Shown here: piece by piece, positions 25,975-33,200 of the stretch
Layout of the letters: every line of letters begins with the position of its first letter
Position numbering within the stretch: position 1 is the first letter of the stretch
DNA from: Candidatus Leptovillus gracilis
Lineage (GTDB): Bacteria; Chloroflexota; Anaerolineae; Promineifilales; Promineifilaceae
Assembly (NCBI GenBank): GCA_016716065.1
Contig: JADJXA010000007.1
Location: forward strand, 186,001 to 250,000
DNA length: 64,000 nt
Direction: 5' to 3'
The notes under the pieces: generated by a model
Databases searched by the model: none
What the model was told of the DNA's origin: nothing
The model's input: the letters and a program-made list of their open reading frames with translations, nothing else
Position numbers and translations under genes: made by a program

Positions 25975-26562
25975 TCAGACAGTGACGGATTGGACGTGGA
26001 TTTCGGCGGTGAGGCGGTTGAGGATGAGGTCGTATTGGCCGGGGGATATGGCGGCGAAAATGAAGTTGCCCAGGTTGTCTACGGCCGTAGTTTGCCGGCA
26101 GTGTCCATCTAGCCATAACTGCGCCTGAAACGCCTCGTCGCCCATGCCCATGACCAGACCTAAAATGGCTTTGTGGCCCGGTTTGGCTGGGTCATCTTGA
26201 ATTTCCAGATTGAGCTGGTAGTCACCGGCTTCGTACATCAGCGGCTCGGCGGCGTCGCCACGCAGGGCCAGCGCCGGGGCAAAGCCGGGCGCGTCGGGGC
26301 GGGCGGCGGGCAGGCGTTGGGCGATCCAGATTTGCATCTTTTCCCGCAGGCTGTAATGCAGTTCTGGCGCTAATTCGCGCAGGAAGGTTTGTAATTGGGC
26401 CAGTTCTTGTTGGCAGTGGGGGCAGATACGCAGGTGGTGGGCAACGGCCGTCTGCTGCTCGTCGGTCAGCATTTGCAAATGATACTGCCCCAGGTCGGTG
26501 GCCGCTGGACAGGTCCGGCGGTAGAGTCGGGCGCTTAATTGTTGTTCAACGTGGTCCATCAT
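25975..26562 (-). CDS. zf-HC2 anti-sigma-like protein with C-terminal beta-sandwich
   Basis: 195 residues from the ATG at 26562, placed 4 nt after GAGGAG (the next ATG at 26559 is equally possible). The N-terminal half has the zinc-binding anti-sigma pattern: a Cys, then HLRICPHCQQELAQL (H-x3-C-x2-C). The C-terminal half, ending in DNLGNFIFAAISPGQYDLIL, looks like a carboxypeptidase-regulatory-like beta-sandwich. There is no membrane helix, so it would be a soluble anti-sigma or sensor. It follows the sigma factor gene by about 110 bp and precedes the TPR-CHAT protease. Confidence 0.72.
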   Translation of the reverse strand: MMDHVEQQLSARLYRRTCPAATDLGQYHLQMLTDEQQTAVAHHLRICPHCQQELAQLQTFLRELAPELHYSLREKMQIWIAQRLPAARPDAPGFAPALALRGDAAEPLMYEAGDYQLNLEIQDDPAKPGHKAILGLVMGMGDEAFQAQLWLDGHCRQTTAVDNLGNFIFAAISPGQYDLILNRLTAEIHVQSVTV

Positions 26563-26671
26563 GCCACTCCTCAAAACATTTGTTGGCGTGACCCGTTCGC
26601 TGATGTTGTCACGTCTAAGAGGAATAAACGATTTTTTGCGGCTTTTTCACGCATTTCCCCAGGCAGATTTG

Positions 26672-27439
26672 TCAAAAGAAGGTTTTTAGCTCTTCGCTGC
26701 GCCGCAGGCGGGCGACTAGATTTTCTTTGACGCGGTAAATCTCCTTGATGTCGCTGAAGGTGTCGGGATGCAGGTCATACAATTCGCGTGGTTTCAGGGC
26801 CAGGACGAATAGACCAACCAGAACACGCTCTTCCTTTTGGTCTTTACACTGTGTTTGCAGCCAGCGCCACAGTTCTTGCCCGGTAGAAGCGGCGGCGATG
26901 TGGTCTTCGACGGCCGTTCCCCTTGTGTGCGGCGTCTGGCTCATCTCTTCGATGGCTTCCAGCCGCAGCTTTTGTTCGCGCTGCCGGGTGAAATCAATCA
27001 TCACGCTGTGGACGCACATTTGCAGGTAGCGCAGAATGGAAGGCAGGTCGGCAAAGGTGGCGAATTTATCCGGTGTAATGCCCAGCCACATTTTTTCAAA
27101 GGCGCGATTCATGAAGAACTGGCTCTCTTCGCCGCTGCTTAAGAACGCGGCGTGGCGTTCTACCCAATGGGTAACGAGCCGTTCGTATTGGTGATAAACA
27201 GCGTCCCATGCTTCTTGGTCGCGCTGCAAAATGGCCCGCCGGAACAATTCGTAACAGAAACGGGGATCATACGCCTGCCGATTGAAGAAGCGGCCGCTTT
27301 CTTGCGCGCAGTGGTGGCGAAGGTAAGCGAGGGGGAGAGTCTGTGGGGTAACTTGAGTCAAGATGGTTTTCTCGATGGGCGAACGGCCGTAAACGGCGTC
27401 TGTTGTGGCTGTGATGTTGGCGGCAAGGCTTTTCTCCAT
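26672..27439 (-). CDS. ECF-like RNA polymerase sigma factor
   Basis: 255 residues. The region CYELFRRAILQRDQEAWDAVY to SVMIDFTRQREQK (about 55-165) matches sigma-70 region 2 of ECF-like factors. The later KPRELYDLHPDTFSDIKEIYRVKENLVARLRR segment (about 215-250; the key part is DTFSDIKEIYRVKENLVARL) resembles region 4, where the recognition helix sits. Proteins of this shape accompany zf-HC2/CHAT gene clusters in Chloroflexi and Cyanobacteria. No ribosome site is apparent. Likely directs transcription of the downstream protease genes. Confidence 0.72.
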   Translation of the reverse strand: MEKSLAANITATTDAVYGRSPIEKTILTQVTPQTLPLAYLRHHCAQESGRFFNRQAYDPRFCYELFRRAILQRDQEAWDAVYHQYERLVTHWVERHAAFLSSGEESQFFMNRAFEKMWLGITPDKFATFADLPSILRYLQMCVHSVMIDFTRQREQKLRLEAIEEMSQTPHTRGTAVEDHIAAASTGQELWRWLQTQCKDQKEERVLVGLFVLALKPRELYDLHPDTFSDIKEIYRVKENLVARLRRSEELKTFF

Positions 27440-27566
27440 TGTACGGCAGACCCGGTCGGCGTGCCAGACTCGTCGCGTTTAAGTCTTGATTAGGCAAAAA
27501 GCGGCCATTGCCGTTACAATTATGTCTAGCTCAAGTGAAGGACGAACCAGATAAGGAGGAAATGTG

Positions 27567-28166
27567 ATGACGAATGAAGCGAATGATCAGACGACGGAAA
27601 CGGCCGCTGCCGATAACCCTGATGCCCCCAACCAGCCCACCGCTCAAGCGCAACCGGCGCGTGAAGGGCGCGGCGAACTGGTTAAGTTTGGCTTGTTGAT
27701 TCTGGTATTGATTGGTGTGGTTGTGGGTGTGGCTTGGTCACGGCCGTTAATTTTCGGCCATATCATCCCGGCCGTCATGGGAGAGAACCAGCCTTTGTCC
27801 GCGGAAGTGGGCGTGGGCGGCGCGGCCGAGGCGGCTGATGGGCTGGAAACGGCCGTGCCGTCCGATGCCGCCGCCGGTGATGTGTTCTTGCCTACCCTGA
27901 CAACCAACCCGGAGAGCGAATCGGCTTCGGCTGAACCTGCTGCCGAAGCGCCAGCCGAAGGGCCAGCCGAAGCGCCAGCCGAAGCGCCAGCGCCAACGGC
28001 CGTGCCCGAACCCCGCACGCACATCGTCCAACCCGGCGAAAACCTGACCAAAATAGCCCAACAGTATAACGTATCGGCCGCCGCGCTGCTGGCCGCCAAC
28101 GGCCTATCCAACCCCAACTACATTCAGGCCGGGCAGGTTCTCATCATTCCCAACCCCGCTCCTTAA
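27567..28166 (+). CDS. LysM-domain membrane protein
   Basis: 199 residues; the ATG at 27567 lies 7 nt after AGGAGG, which favours it over the GTG at 27564. A charged N terminus is followed by one membrane helix (about 38-58, LLILVLIGVVVGVAW), an acidic Ala/Pro/Glu linker with AEAPAEGPAEAPAEAP-like repeats, and a C-terminal LysM domain (HIVQPGENLTKIAQQYNVSA to GQVLIIPNP). LysM binds N-acetylglucosamine polymers, so this should be a peptidoglycan-tethering envelope protein with its C terminus outside. Confidence 0.88.
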   Translation: MTNEANDQTTETAAADNPDAPNQPTAQAQPAREGRGELVKFGLLILVLIGVVVGVAWSRPLIFGHIIPAVMGENQPLSAEVGVGGAAEAADGLETAVPSDAAAGDVFLPTLTTNPESESASAEPAAEAPAEGPAEAPAEAPAPTAVPEPRTHIVQPGENLTKIAQQYNVSAAALLAANGLSNPNYIQAGQVLIIPNPAP

Positions 28167-28242
28167 ATTACTTGACAAGGTGACAAGGTGGCATCTAACA
28201 AGGTGACAAAACTGTCAGATGATGACCTTTGCGTGTATAACA

Positions 28243-28278
28243 AAAAAGGCGTCTGACGAAACCGCCAGACGCCTTTTT
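28243..28278. terminator. Bidirectional intrinsic terminator
   Basis: AAAAAGGCGTCTG (28243-28255) pairs with its complement (28266-28278) over a 10-nt loop, giving a T5 run on both strands. It lies between the convergent LysM gene and the triple-repeat secreted protein gene. Confidence 0.9.
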
Positions 28279-28300
28279 GTGTGTCTACTTGTCTAATTAT

Positions 28301-29383
28301 CTAGCACACAACGGCCGTGTTGTTAAAGAACCAATTGTACGCAAAGAATGGGTGCGCATGGGCCGTTTGCGCCCGGATAGAAATCCGATTTGAATCATAC
28401 AACTGCGCCGGAATCTGGAACGTCAGGCGTTGGCTGCTGCCATCGCCGGAGTTAAACGACCCCGCTGCCAAGCCATTGACGCCGGCCGTATACATCGGCC
28501 CCATCGTTACGTTGAAATCTTGCCCGGCCGGGAAATTGTTGGTCACAATCGTCACCGTGCCGTTTCGAGCAACCTCGCACACCTTGAAGGTTGGGATGCC
28601 GGTGTAATTCGACGGCGGCGGTGGCACAGGCGGCTGCCCACCCGCGCCAGTGGTGTTATTGTAGAACCAGTTATAAGCGAAAAACGGATTCAACGGGACC
28701 GTGTGGGCTGTTTGCGCCCGAATGGCAATCTGATAAGAGCCAACGAGCTGCGCCGGAATGGGGAAGGTGGCCGTCAATGTGCCCCCTGCGCCCGAATCTA
28801 ACTGACCCACCACAATACCGCCAATACCGCGCGTGCCGATGGCCCCCATTGTTACGGTGAACTGCTGACCGGCGGGGAAATTGTTGGTCGTAATGGTCAC
28901 GTTCTGGTCTACGTTAACGGCGCTGATGGCAAAAGTGGGGATACCGGTGTAACCTGGCGTGCCGGGCGGCAGACCACCGGTTCCGGCGGTATTGTTGTAG
29001 AACCAGTTGAAGCTAAAGAAGCCTTGCGCGCTTTGCAGGCGAATAGCGATCTGGTGCGAGCCTTTCAACTGATCAGGAATGGTAAATGTGGCCGGGAACG
29101 AGCCGCCATTGCCCGAGTTAATGGTCGCCACGTAATAGCCATCTATCCCTCGTGACCCCATCGGCCCCATGGTTACCACAAAATTCTGGTTGGCCGGGTA
29201 ATTTTGCGTCTGAATGGTGACGGTCTGATCGGCGACGACGCTGGTGATGGAGATCGTTGGGATTGTGCTGGACATGGCCACGCCAGGGATAACAAGCACG
29301 ACGGCCATCACAACCAGCAAAATAGCCATTGTTCTGAAACGCAGCATGGGCGCTAACCTTTGCTTGAGTGCTGAACTGTTCAT
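28301..29383 (-). CDS. Secreted protein with three about 95-residue repeats
   Basis: 360 residues. A signal peptide (hydrophobic core about 18-36, cut after AMSS or earlier) is followed by three homologous modules at about 40-130, 150-250 and 270-358. Each has the pattern VTI-T-NFPAGQ-F-VTMG, a G-rich turn, TF-IPAQL, ISIRAQTAH and YNWFYNNT. They are joined by Gly/Pro linkers (GGLPPGTPGYTGIPT). The modules look like beta-sandwich extracellular domains. An AAGGAGG site precedes the ATG. No family recognised; a surface or S-layer-associated protein is likely. Confidence 0.75.
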   Translation of the reverse strand: MNSSALKQRLAPMLRFRTMAILLVVMAVVLVIPGVAMSSTIPTISITSVVADQTVTIQTQNYPANQNFVVTMGPMGSRGIDGYYVATINSGNGGSFPATFTIPDQLKGSHQIAIRLQSAQGFFSFNWFYNNTAGTGGLPPGTPGYTGIPTFAISAVNVDQNVTITTNNFPAGQQFTVTMGAIGTRGIGGIVVGQLDSGAGGTLTATFPIPAQLVGSYQIAIRAQTAHTVPLNPFFAYNWFYNNTTGAGGQPPVPPPPSNYTGIPTFKVCEVARNGTVTIVTNNFPAGQDFNVTMGPMYTAGVNGLAAGSFNSGDGSSQRLTFQIPAQLYDSNRISIRAQTAHAHPFFAYNWFFNNTAVVC

Positions 29384-29687
29384 GTTGATCTATGCCTCCT
29401 TAATAATCTGGGTTTGCTGGAAAGGATGGTAGATTGGACGCCTATTGGCTTGTCGCAAAATTGTCTGCATAAGGCCGATGGTATTAGTGTCTGACACCGG
29501 TTATGAAACGATCTACCATTTTCCTCCTATGCGAAGTAGACATAGGCATTATAAAGGATAACCTAAAGATATTTCCATAGAACAACAGTTCTTTATGTTA
29601 ATTTTGAGGCAAAAACAGACGCTTTTGCCGATATTGGTAGACAGTATGGGCTGGGTTGGCGGTACTCTGGCGATACCTGTTTAACTG
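29384..29687. other. 304-bp intergenic region without a gene
   Basis: AT-richer than its surroundings. It carries ATGGTAGAT at 29426 and its complement at 29511, a TATAAT on the minus strand at 29553-29548 and a CCTATG/CATAGG inverted pair (29526-29546) just downstream of that box. This is probably the promoter-operator of the secreted repeat protein. I see no ORF or RNA gene. Confidence 0.45.
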
Positions 29688-30869
29688 TTACAACAAAACT
29701 TTGGTAACAAAACGGCGGGCGGTTTCGGCCAATACGGCCGTGCCATAAGCCAAAACGTCTTCATCTATGTCAAAAATGTCGGTATGGTGGTGGCGTTTTG
29801 TGCCATCCGGTGTGGCCGCGCCCAACATGAACATAGCGCCGGGCGTTTTTTGGGTCATGTAGGCAAAATCTTCGGCGCCCATGCCAAACTCGGCGTTGAT
29901 AACGGCCGTTTCCCCCATCAACTCTTTTGTCACCTGACGCAGCCAACCATTCACCCGCGCATCGTTGTACATGGCCGGGTAACCCGGTAAGATGGTCAAC
30001 TCGTAATGCCCGCCCAACGTCTCGCTCAATTTCAAAGCCCGTTCCACGCCGGCCCATAGCTGCTTCCGCACCGTTTCCTCGTGCGAACGGATTGTGCCCA
30101 GCAAATGAACAGAATTGGGGATGACATTGGTGGTTGTGCCGCCACACACCTGCCCCAAACTGACCACGCAAGCGCGCAGGGGGTCAATCTGGCGCGAAGG
30201 AATGGCGTATAAGGTATTCAAAATCGGACCCAGCATAAACAGCGGGTCGCTGCCGTTATGGGGGTAAGCGCCATGCCCACCATCACCGCGTATCCACGCC
30301 TCAAACTGGTCCACCGCCGCCAGACTATACCCATCCTGAAAATAAAACGCGCCCGACGGCCGGTCTGAGGCGACGTGCAAGGCGATGACGGCGTCTACGC
30401 CGTCTAGCGCGCCATCGTTGATCATGGCTGTCGCGCCGCTAATGCCTTCCTCGCCAAACGCTTCTTCGGCCGGTTGGAAGAGCAGGCGCACACGGCCGTG
30501 CCACGGTTCGTCGCGGCAGCTTTGTTGCAGCAGGTGGGCCACCCCCAGCAAAATGGCGGTGTGGGCGTCGTGGCCGCAGGCGTGCATTACGCCGTTGTTT
30601 TGCGAGGCGTAAGGGACGGCATTGTGTTCGATGATCGGCAGCGCGTCCATGTCGGCGCGGATGGCGATGGTGGGGCCATCGCCGCTGCCAATCTGGGCGA
30701 CGACGCCGGTGCGCCCGATACCGGTTTGCGGCGCGATGCCGATTTCCTGAAGGGTGTCGGCCACCAGAGCGGCGGTGCGAAATTCCTGGAAACTTAACTC
30801 AGGGTGTTGATGGATGTCGCGCCGTAGGCGAATGAGTTCATCGGCGATGGTTTGGGCTTTGGTTAACAT
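29688..30869 (-). CDS. M20 family metallo-amidohydrolase (hippurate/IAA-amino-acid hydrolase type)
   Basis: 393 residues. Metal-binding motifs of the M20D subfamily are visible: DIHQHPELSFQE, VMHACGHDAHTAILLG (Cys/His ligands), FQPAEEAFGEEGISGA (Glu) and a late GAEDFAYM with GTKRHHHTD. A lid domain lies at about 185-300. The closest functional types are N-acyl-amino-acid and indole-acetyl-amino-acid hydrolases, which free amino acids from N-acyl conjugates in the cytosol. The precise substrate cannot be told. Confidence 0.9.
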   Translation of the reverse strand: MLTKAQTIADELIRLRRDIHQHPELSFQEFRTAALVADTLQEIGIAPQTGIGRTGVVAQIGSGDGPTIAIRADMDALPIIEHNAVPYASQNNGVMHACGHDAHTAILLGVAHLLQQSCRDEPWHGRVRLLFQPAEEAFGEEGISGATAMINDGALDGVDAVIALHVASDRPSGAFYFQDGYSLAAVDQFEAWIRGDGGHGAYPHNGSDPLFMLGPILNTLYAIPSRQIDPLRACVVSLGQVCGGTTTNVIPNSVHLLGTIRSHEETVRKQLWAGVERALKLSETLGGHYELTILPGYPAMYNDARVNGWLRQVTKELMGETAVINAEFGMGAEDFAYMTQKTPGAMFMLGAATPDGTKRHHHTDIFDIDEDVLAYGTAVLAETARRFVTKVLL

Positions 30870-30889
30870 AAGGCTCCTTCGGCGGCGTG

Positions 30890-30950
30890 TTCCGTATTCC
30901 GTATTCCGTAAGCCGTAATCCGTTTACGGTTTACGGTTTTACGGCTCACG
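30890..30950. repeat. Heptanucleotide tandem repeat
   Basis: Units ttccgta (three), agccgta, atccgtt, then tacggtt (two) and ttacggc, i.e. the motif switches to its complement halfway so the array can fold on itself. It lies between the M20 and GyrA-CTD genes. Confidence 0.8.
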
Positions 30951-30955
30951 ACTGC

Positions 30956-31978
30956 TCAAATTGTCACGGCCGTCACTTCGTCATTGCGTAAGGAAATGCA
31001 GTTGACTCCCTGGACGACGCCTTCTTTGGGCGGTACTTCGGCGGCGGTAAAGCGGATAATTTTGCCCAGTTGGGAGATGATGAACAAGTCGTCTTCTGGC
31101 AGCACGGTAAGCGCGCCGACGAGCTTGTCGGTTTTGAGGACCACTTTGCCGCCGGCGCCGGGCGCTTTGTTGGCGCGGAAACCGGACATCTGGCGGATGC
31201 TCCCTTTGCCGTCGTGGCCGAGGAGGAAAACGCTGCTTTCTTCGGTGACGGCCGTTATCGCCGCCACCGCATCCCCCAAATCTATGCGCATCCCCAGGCT
31301 GCCCGTTTTATGCACATGGTTCTCGGCAAAACGGATGCCCTGCCCCTGCTGCGTCACCAACAGCAAATCGCCGTCGCCTTCCGTCCAGCAGGCCGCAGCC
31401 AGATAGCCGCCCTGCTGCACGTCGTGGAAACTCATGCCGGGGATCAGGCTGTGGCCGAGGCGCGCGGCGGGCACGCGGCGCACCCAGCCGCGCTGGCTGG
31501 CCAGGGCGATATATTGGCCGCCTTCGGCCGGCAGAGCGGCGACAATGTGTTCGTGCGGCCGGAATTGGAAGAGGGTCATCATGTTTTGGCCGCGCGCCCG
31601 CACCGGCGCTTCGGCCAGACTGTTGACGTTCAGGCGGAAAGCGCGGCCAAAATCGGTGAAGAGCAGGATGGCTTCCTCTTCGTGGGCGATGGTCAGGATG
31701 ATGGGTGGGTCGTCGTCGGCCGTTTCCAGATCAAAAACCCCCATGCCGCTGCGGCGCTGACGGCCGTAATAGTGGCGCGGCGTTCGTTTGCCCATGCCTC
31801 TCTTGCTGATGGTGATGACATTGTAGGGCGTGGGCGGTTCGTTGGGTTCCGGGGGCTTCTCTTCCTTTTGCTTGCCTGTGTTGTCATTTTGCTGGTGCAG
31901 GAGTTCTGTTTCCAGAGCTTCGATATAAGCCTGGATTTCTGGCGAAACGTCACTCAGATCGGGTCGTTCGGTTAGCAT
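30956..31978 (-). CDS. Stand-alone DNA gyrase A C-terminal domain protein
   Basis: 340 residues from the ATG at 31978; AAAAGGA abuts an earlier ATG (31984) but is 6 nt from this one. After a charged linker (about 25-50) the chain is a six-bladed GyrA C-terminal beta-pinwheel, with blade signatures LLFTDFGRAFRLNV, ASQRGWVRRVPA, LVTQQGQGIRFAE, LLGHDGKGSIRQM and ISQLGKIIRFTAAEVP. YGRQRRSGMGV is close to the GyrA box (QRRGGRG). No topoisomerase catalytic domain is present. It could wrap DNA, or regulate gyrase or topoisomerase IV in trans. Confidence 0.85.
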   Translation of the reverse strand: MLTERPDLSDVSPEIQAYIEALETELLHQQNDNTGKQKEEKPPEPNEPPTPYNVITISKRGMGKRTPRHYYGRQRRSGMGVFDLETADDDPPIILTIAHEEEAILLFTDFGRAFRLNVNSLAEAPVRARGQNMMTLFQFRPHEHIVAALPAEGGQYIALASQRGWVRRVPAARLGHSLIPGMSFHDVQQGGYLAAACWTEGDGDLLLVTQQGQGIRFAENHVHKTGSLGMRIDLGDAVAAITAVTEESSVFLLGHDGKGSIRQMSGFRANKAPGAGGKVVLKTDKLVGALTVLPEDDLFIISQLGKIIRFTAAEVPPKEGVVQGVNCISLRNDEVTAVTI

Positions 31979-31995
31979 AAGCATTCCTTTTCAGT

Positions 31996-32607
31996 TCAGA
32001 CGGCCGGCAGCAGGCTGGCGATATGGGCCTGGACATGTTGGAAATTGGCGAAGGTCAGGTCGTCGAACTCCAGGTCATGGCGGGTTTTGAGCGCGGCCAT
32101 GAGGCCGAGGTAATTGTTGGTGATGCGTTTGTCCCAGGGCAGGTTGAGGGTGGATACGGCCGTTTTTATCCCCGCCTCTGTCCCTTCCAATTCGACAAAA
32201 TCGCCGTAAGGCAGTTCGTCCAGCACAATTTCCACCTCATGCCAGGTGAAGGTTTCGCGGTACTTTTCATAGACCTGCACCGGGGCAAAACCGAGCCGGG
32301 TGAAGATTAAAGCCGCTGTGTCAAAATCGCTGACCTCAATTTCCAGCTCTTCGCGGATTTTGGCTTCGCTGAGGAGGTCGGCGGCGGCTAAGCCTTTGTA
32401 GGTCAGGCGCACGGCCGTATCCTGCCTTAGCCGCAATAATTCTTCGCCCTGCAAAAGCCGCTGGTCGGGGGTATCGAAGCGCGTGTTGCGTTCAAAGACG
32501 CGTGCCCGGGTAAGGGCAGCGCCGGCGGCCAGCAGCCGGGCGCGAAAAGCGGCCCGGTCGGCCAACAAAAACTTCACCTCCACTTCTAGCTGGTTGGCGT
32601 GATTCAT
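31996..32607 (-). CDS. CYTH domain protein (class IV adenylate cyclase / triphosphatase family)
   Basis: 203 residues. The N-terminal LEVEVKFLL carries the ExExK signature of the CYTH tunnel. Basic and acidic residues follow in alternation (LRLRQD, RLTYKG, IREELEIEV, VYEKYRETF, EIVLDELPYGDFVELEG), as needed to bind a triphosphate with two metals. Members are CyaB-type adenylate cyclases, thiamine triphosphatases or inorganic triphosphatases; sequence alone does not decide. It starts 8 bp after the biotin carrier gene and may be cotranscribed with the carboxylase. Confidence 0.85.
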   Translation of the reverse strand: MNHANQLEVEVKFLLADRAAFRARLLAAGAALTRARVFERNTRFDTPDQRLLQGEELLRLRQDTAVRLTYKGLAAADLLSEAKIREELEIEVSDFDTAALIFTRLGFAPVQVYEKYRETFTWHEVEIVLDELPYGDFVELEGTEAGIKTAVSTLNLPWDKRITNNYLGLMAALKTRHDLEFDDLTFANFQHVQAHIASLLPAV

Positions 32608-32615
32608 AGAGTTTG

Positions 32616-33131
32616 TTATGCCTCAAGGTCGCCAATAACAATGAGGACCTGGTCTTTTTCTACGCTAGAACCGGCGGAAACGTGAACGGCCGTCACCAGC
32701 CCTTCTCGCGGCGCGCGCAGCTCGTTTTCCATCTTCATAGACTCCAAAATCACCACCTTCTCGTTGCGCTCTACCGTGTCACCTTCCGCCACCAGCACAC
32801 GAATAATCAGTCCCGGCATCGGCGCTTTCACCACCGCCTCGTGGCCCATGTCCAATCCCGTGCCTCGCGCCTGGGCCAGACGATACGCCCGTTCATCCTG
32901 CACAGATACGTTGTACAATTCCCCCTCGGTCAGCACTTCCCAATGGTCGTCCCGTTCATCCACCACCGCTTCCAGCGAGCGGTTATTTAGCAGCAAAGAG
33001 ACTGTGCCCCCCTGCGCCAACCGCCGAAAATCAATGGCATACTGCTTGTCATTCACCACGATTTCGTCATCTTGCCCAATCTCAATAATGTATTCTTTCT
33101 CGTTGACTTTTGTGTAATATTTCATAGCCAT
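32616..33131 (-). CDS. Biotin carboxyl carrier protein of acyl-CoA carboxylase
   Basis: 171 residues. The C-terminal 75 residues form a biotinyl/lipoyl domain with the biotinylation motif ESMKMEN (Lys133) and the preceding APMPGLIIRVLVAEGD hairpin. The N-terminal 90 residues resemble the BCCP/oxaloacetate-decarboxylase-type linker (RAYRLAQ). The gene order CT subunit, biotin carboxylase, BCCP on one strand shows that it carries CO2 between the other two subunits. The ATG at 33125 is an alternative start. Confidence 0.9.
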   Translation of the reverse strand: MAMKYYTKVNEKEYIIEIGQDDEIVVNDKQYAIDFRRLAQGGTVSLLLNNRSLEAVVDERDDHWEVLTEGELYNVSVQDERAYRLAQARGTGLDMGHEAVVKAPMPGLIIRVLVAEGDTVERNEKVVILESMKMENELRAPREGLVTAVHVSAGSSVEKDQVLIVIGDLEA

Positions 33132-33140
33132 ACCCCGTCG

Positions 33141-33198
33141 TCAATCGCCAATCCTTCGGCAGCCTCAGGACCAATCCCCAATCGTCAATCCCCAATCG
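33141..33198. repeat. Heptanucleotide repeat with composite core, copy B
   Basis: Units tcaatcg, ccaatcc, then a 16-bp core, then ccaatcc, ccaatcg, tcaatcc, ccaatcg. The core and flanks match 11785-11824 in reverse complement. Fills the BCCP / biotin carboxylase gap. Confidence 0.75.
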
Positions 33199-33200
33199 TC

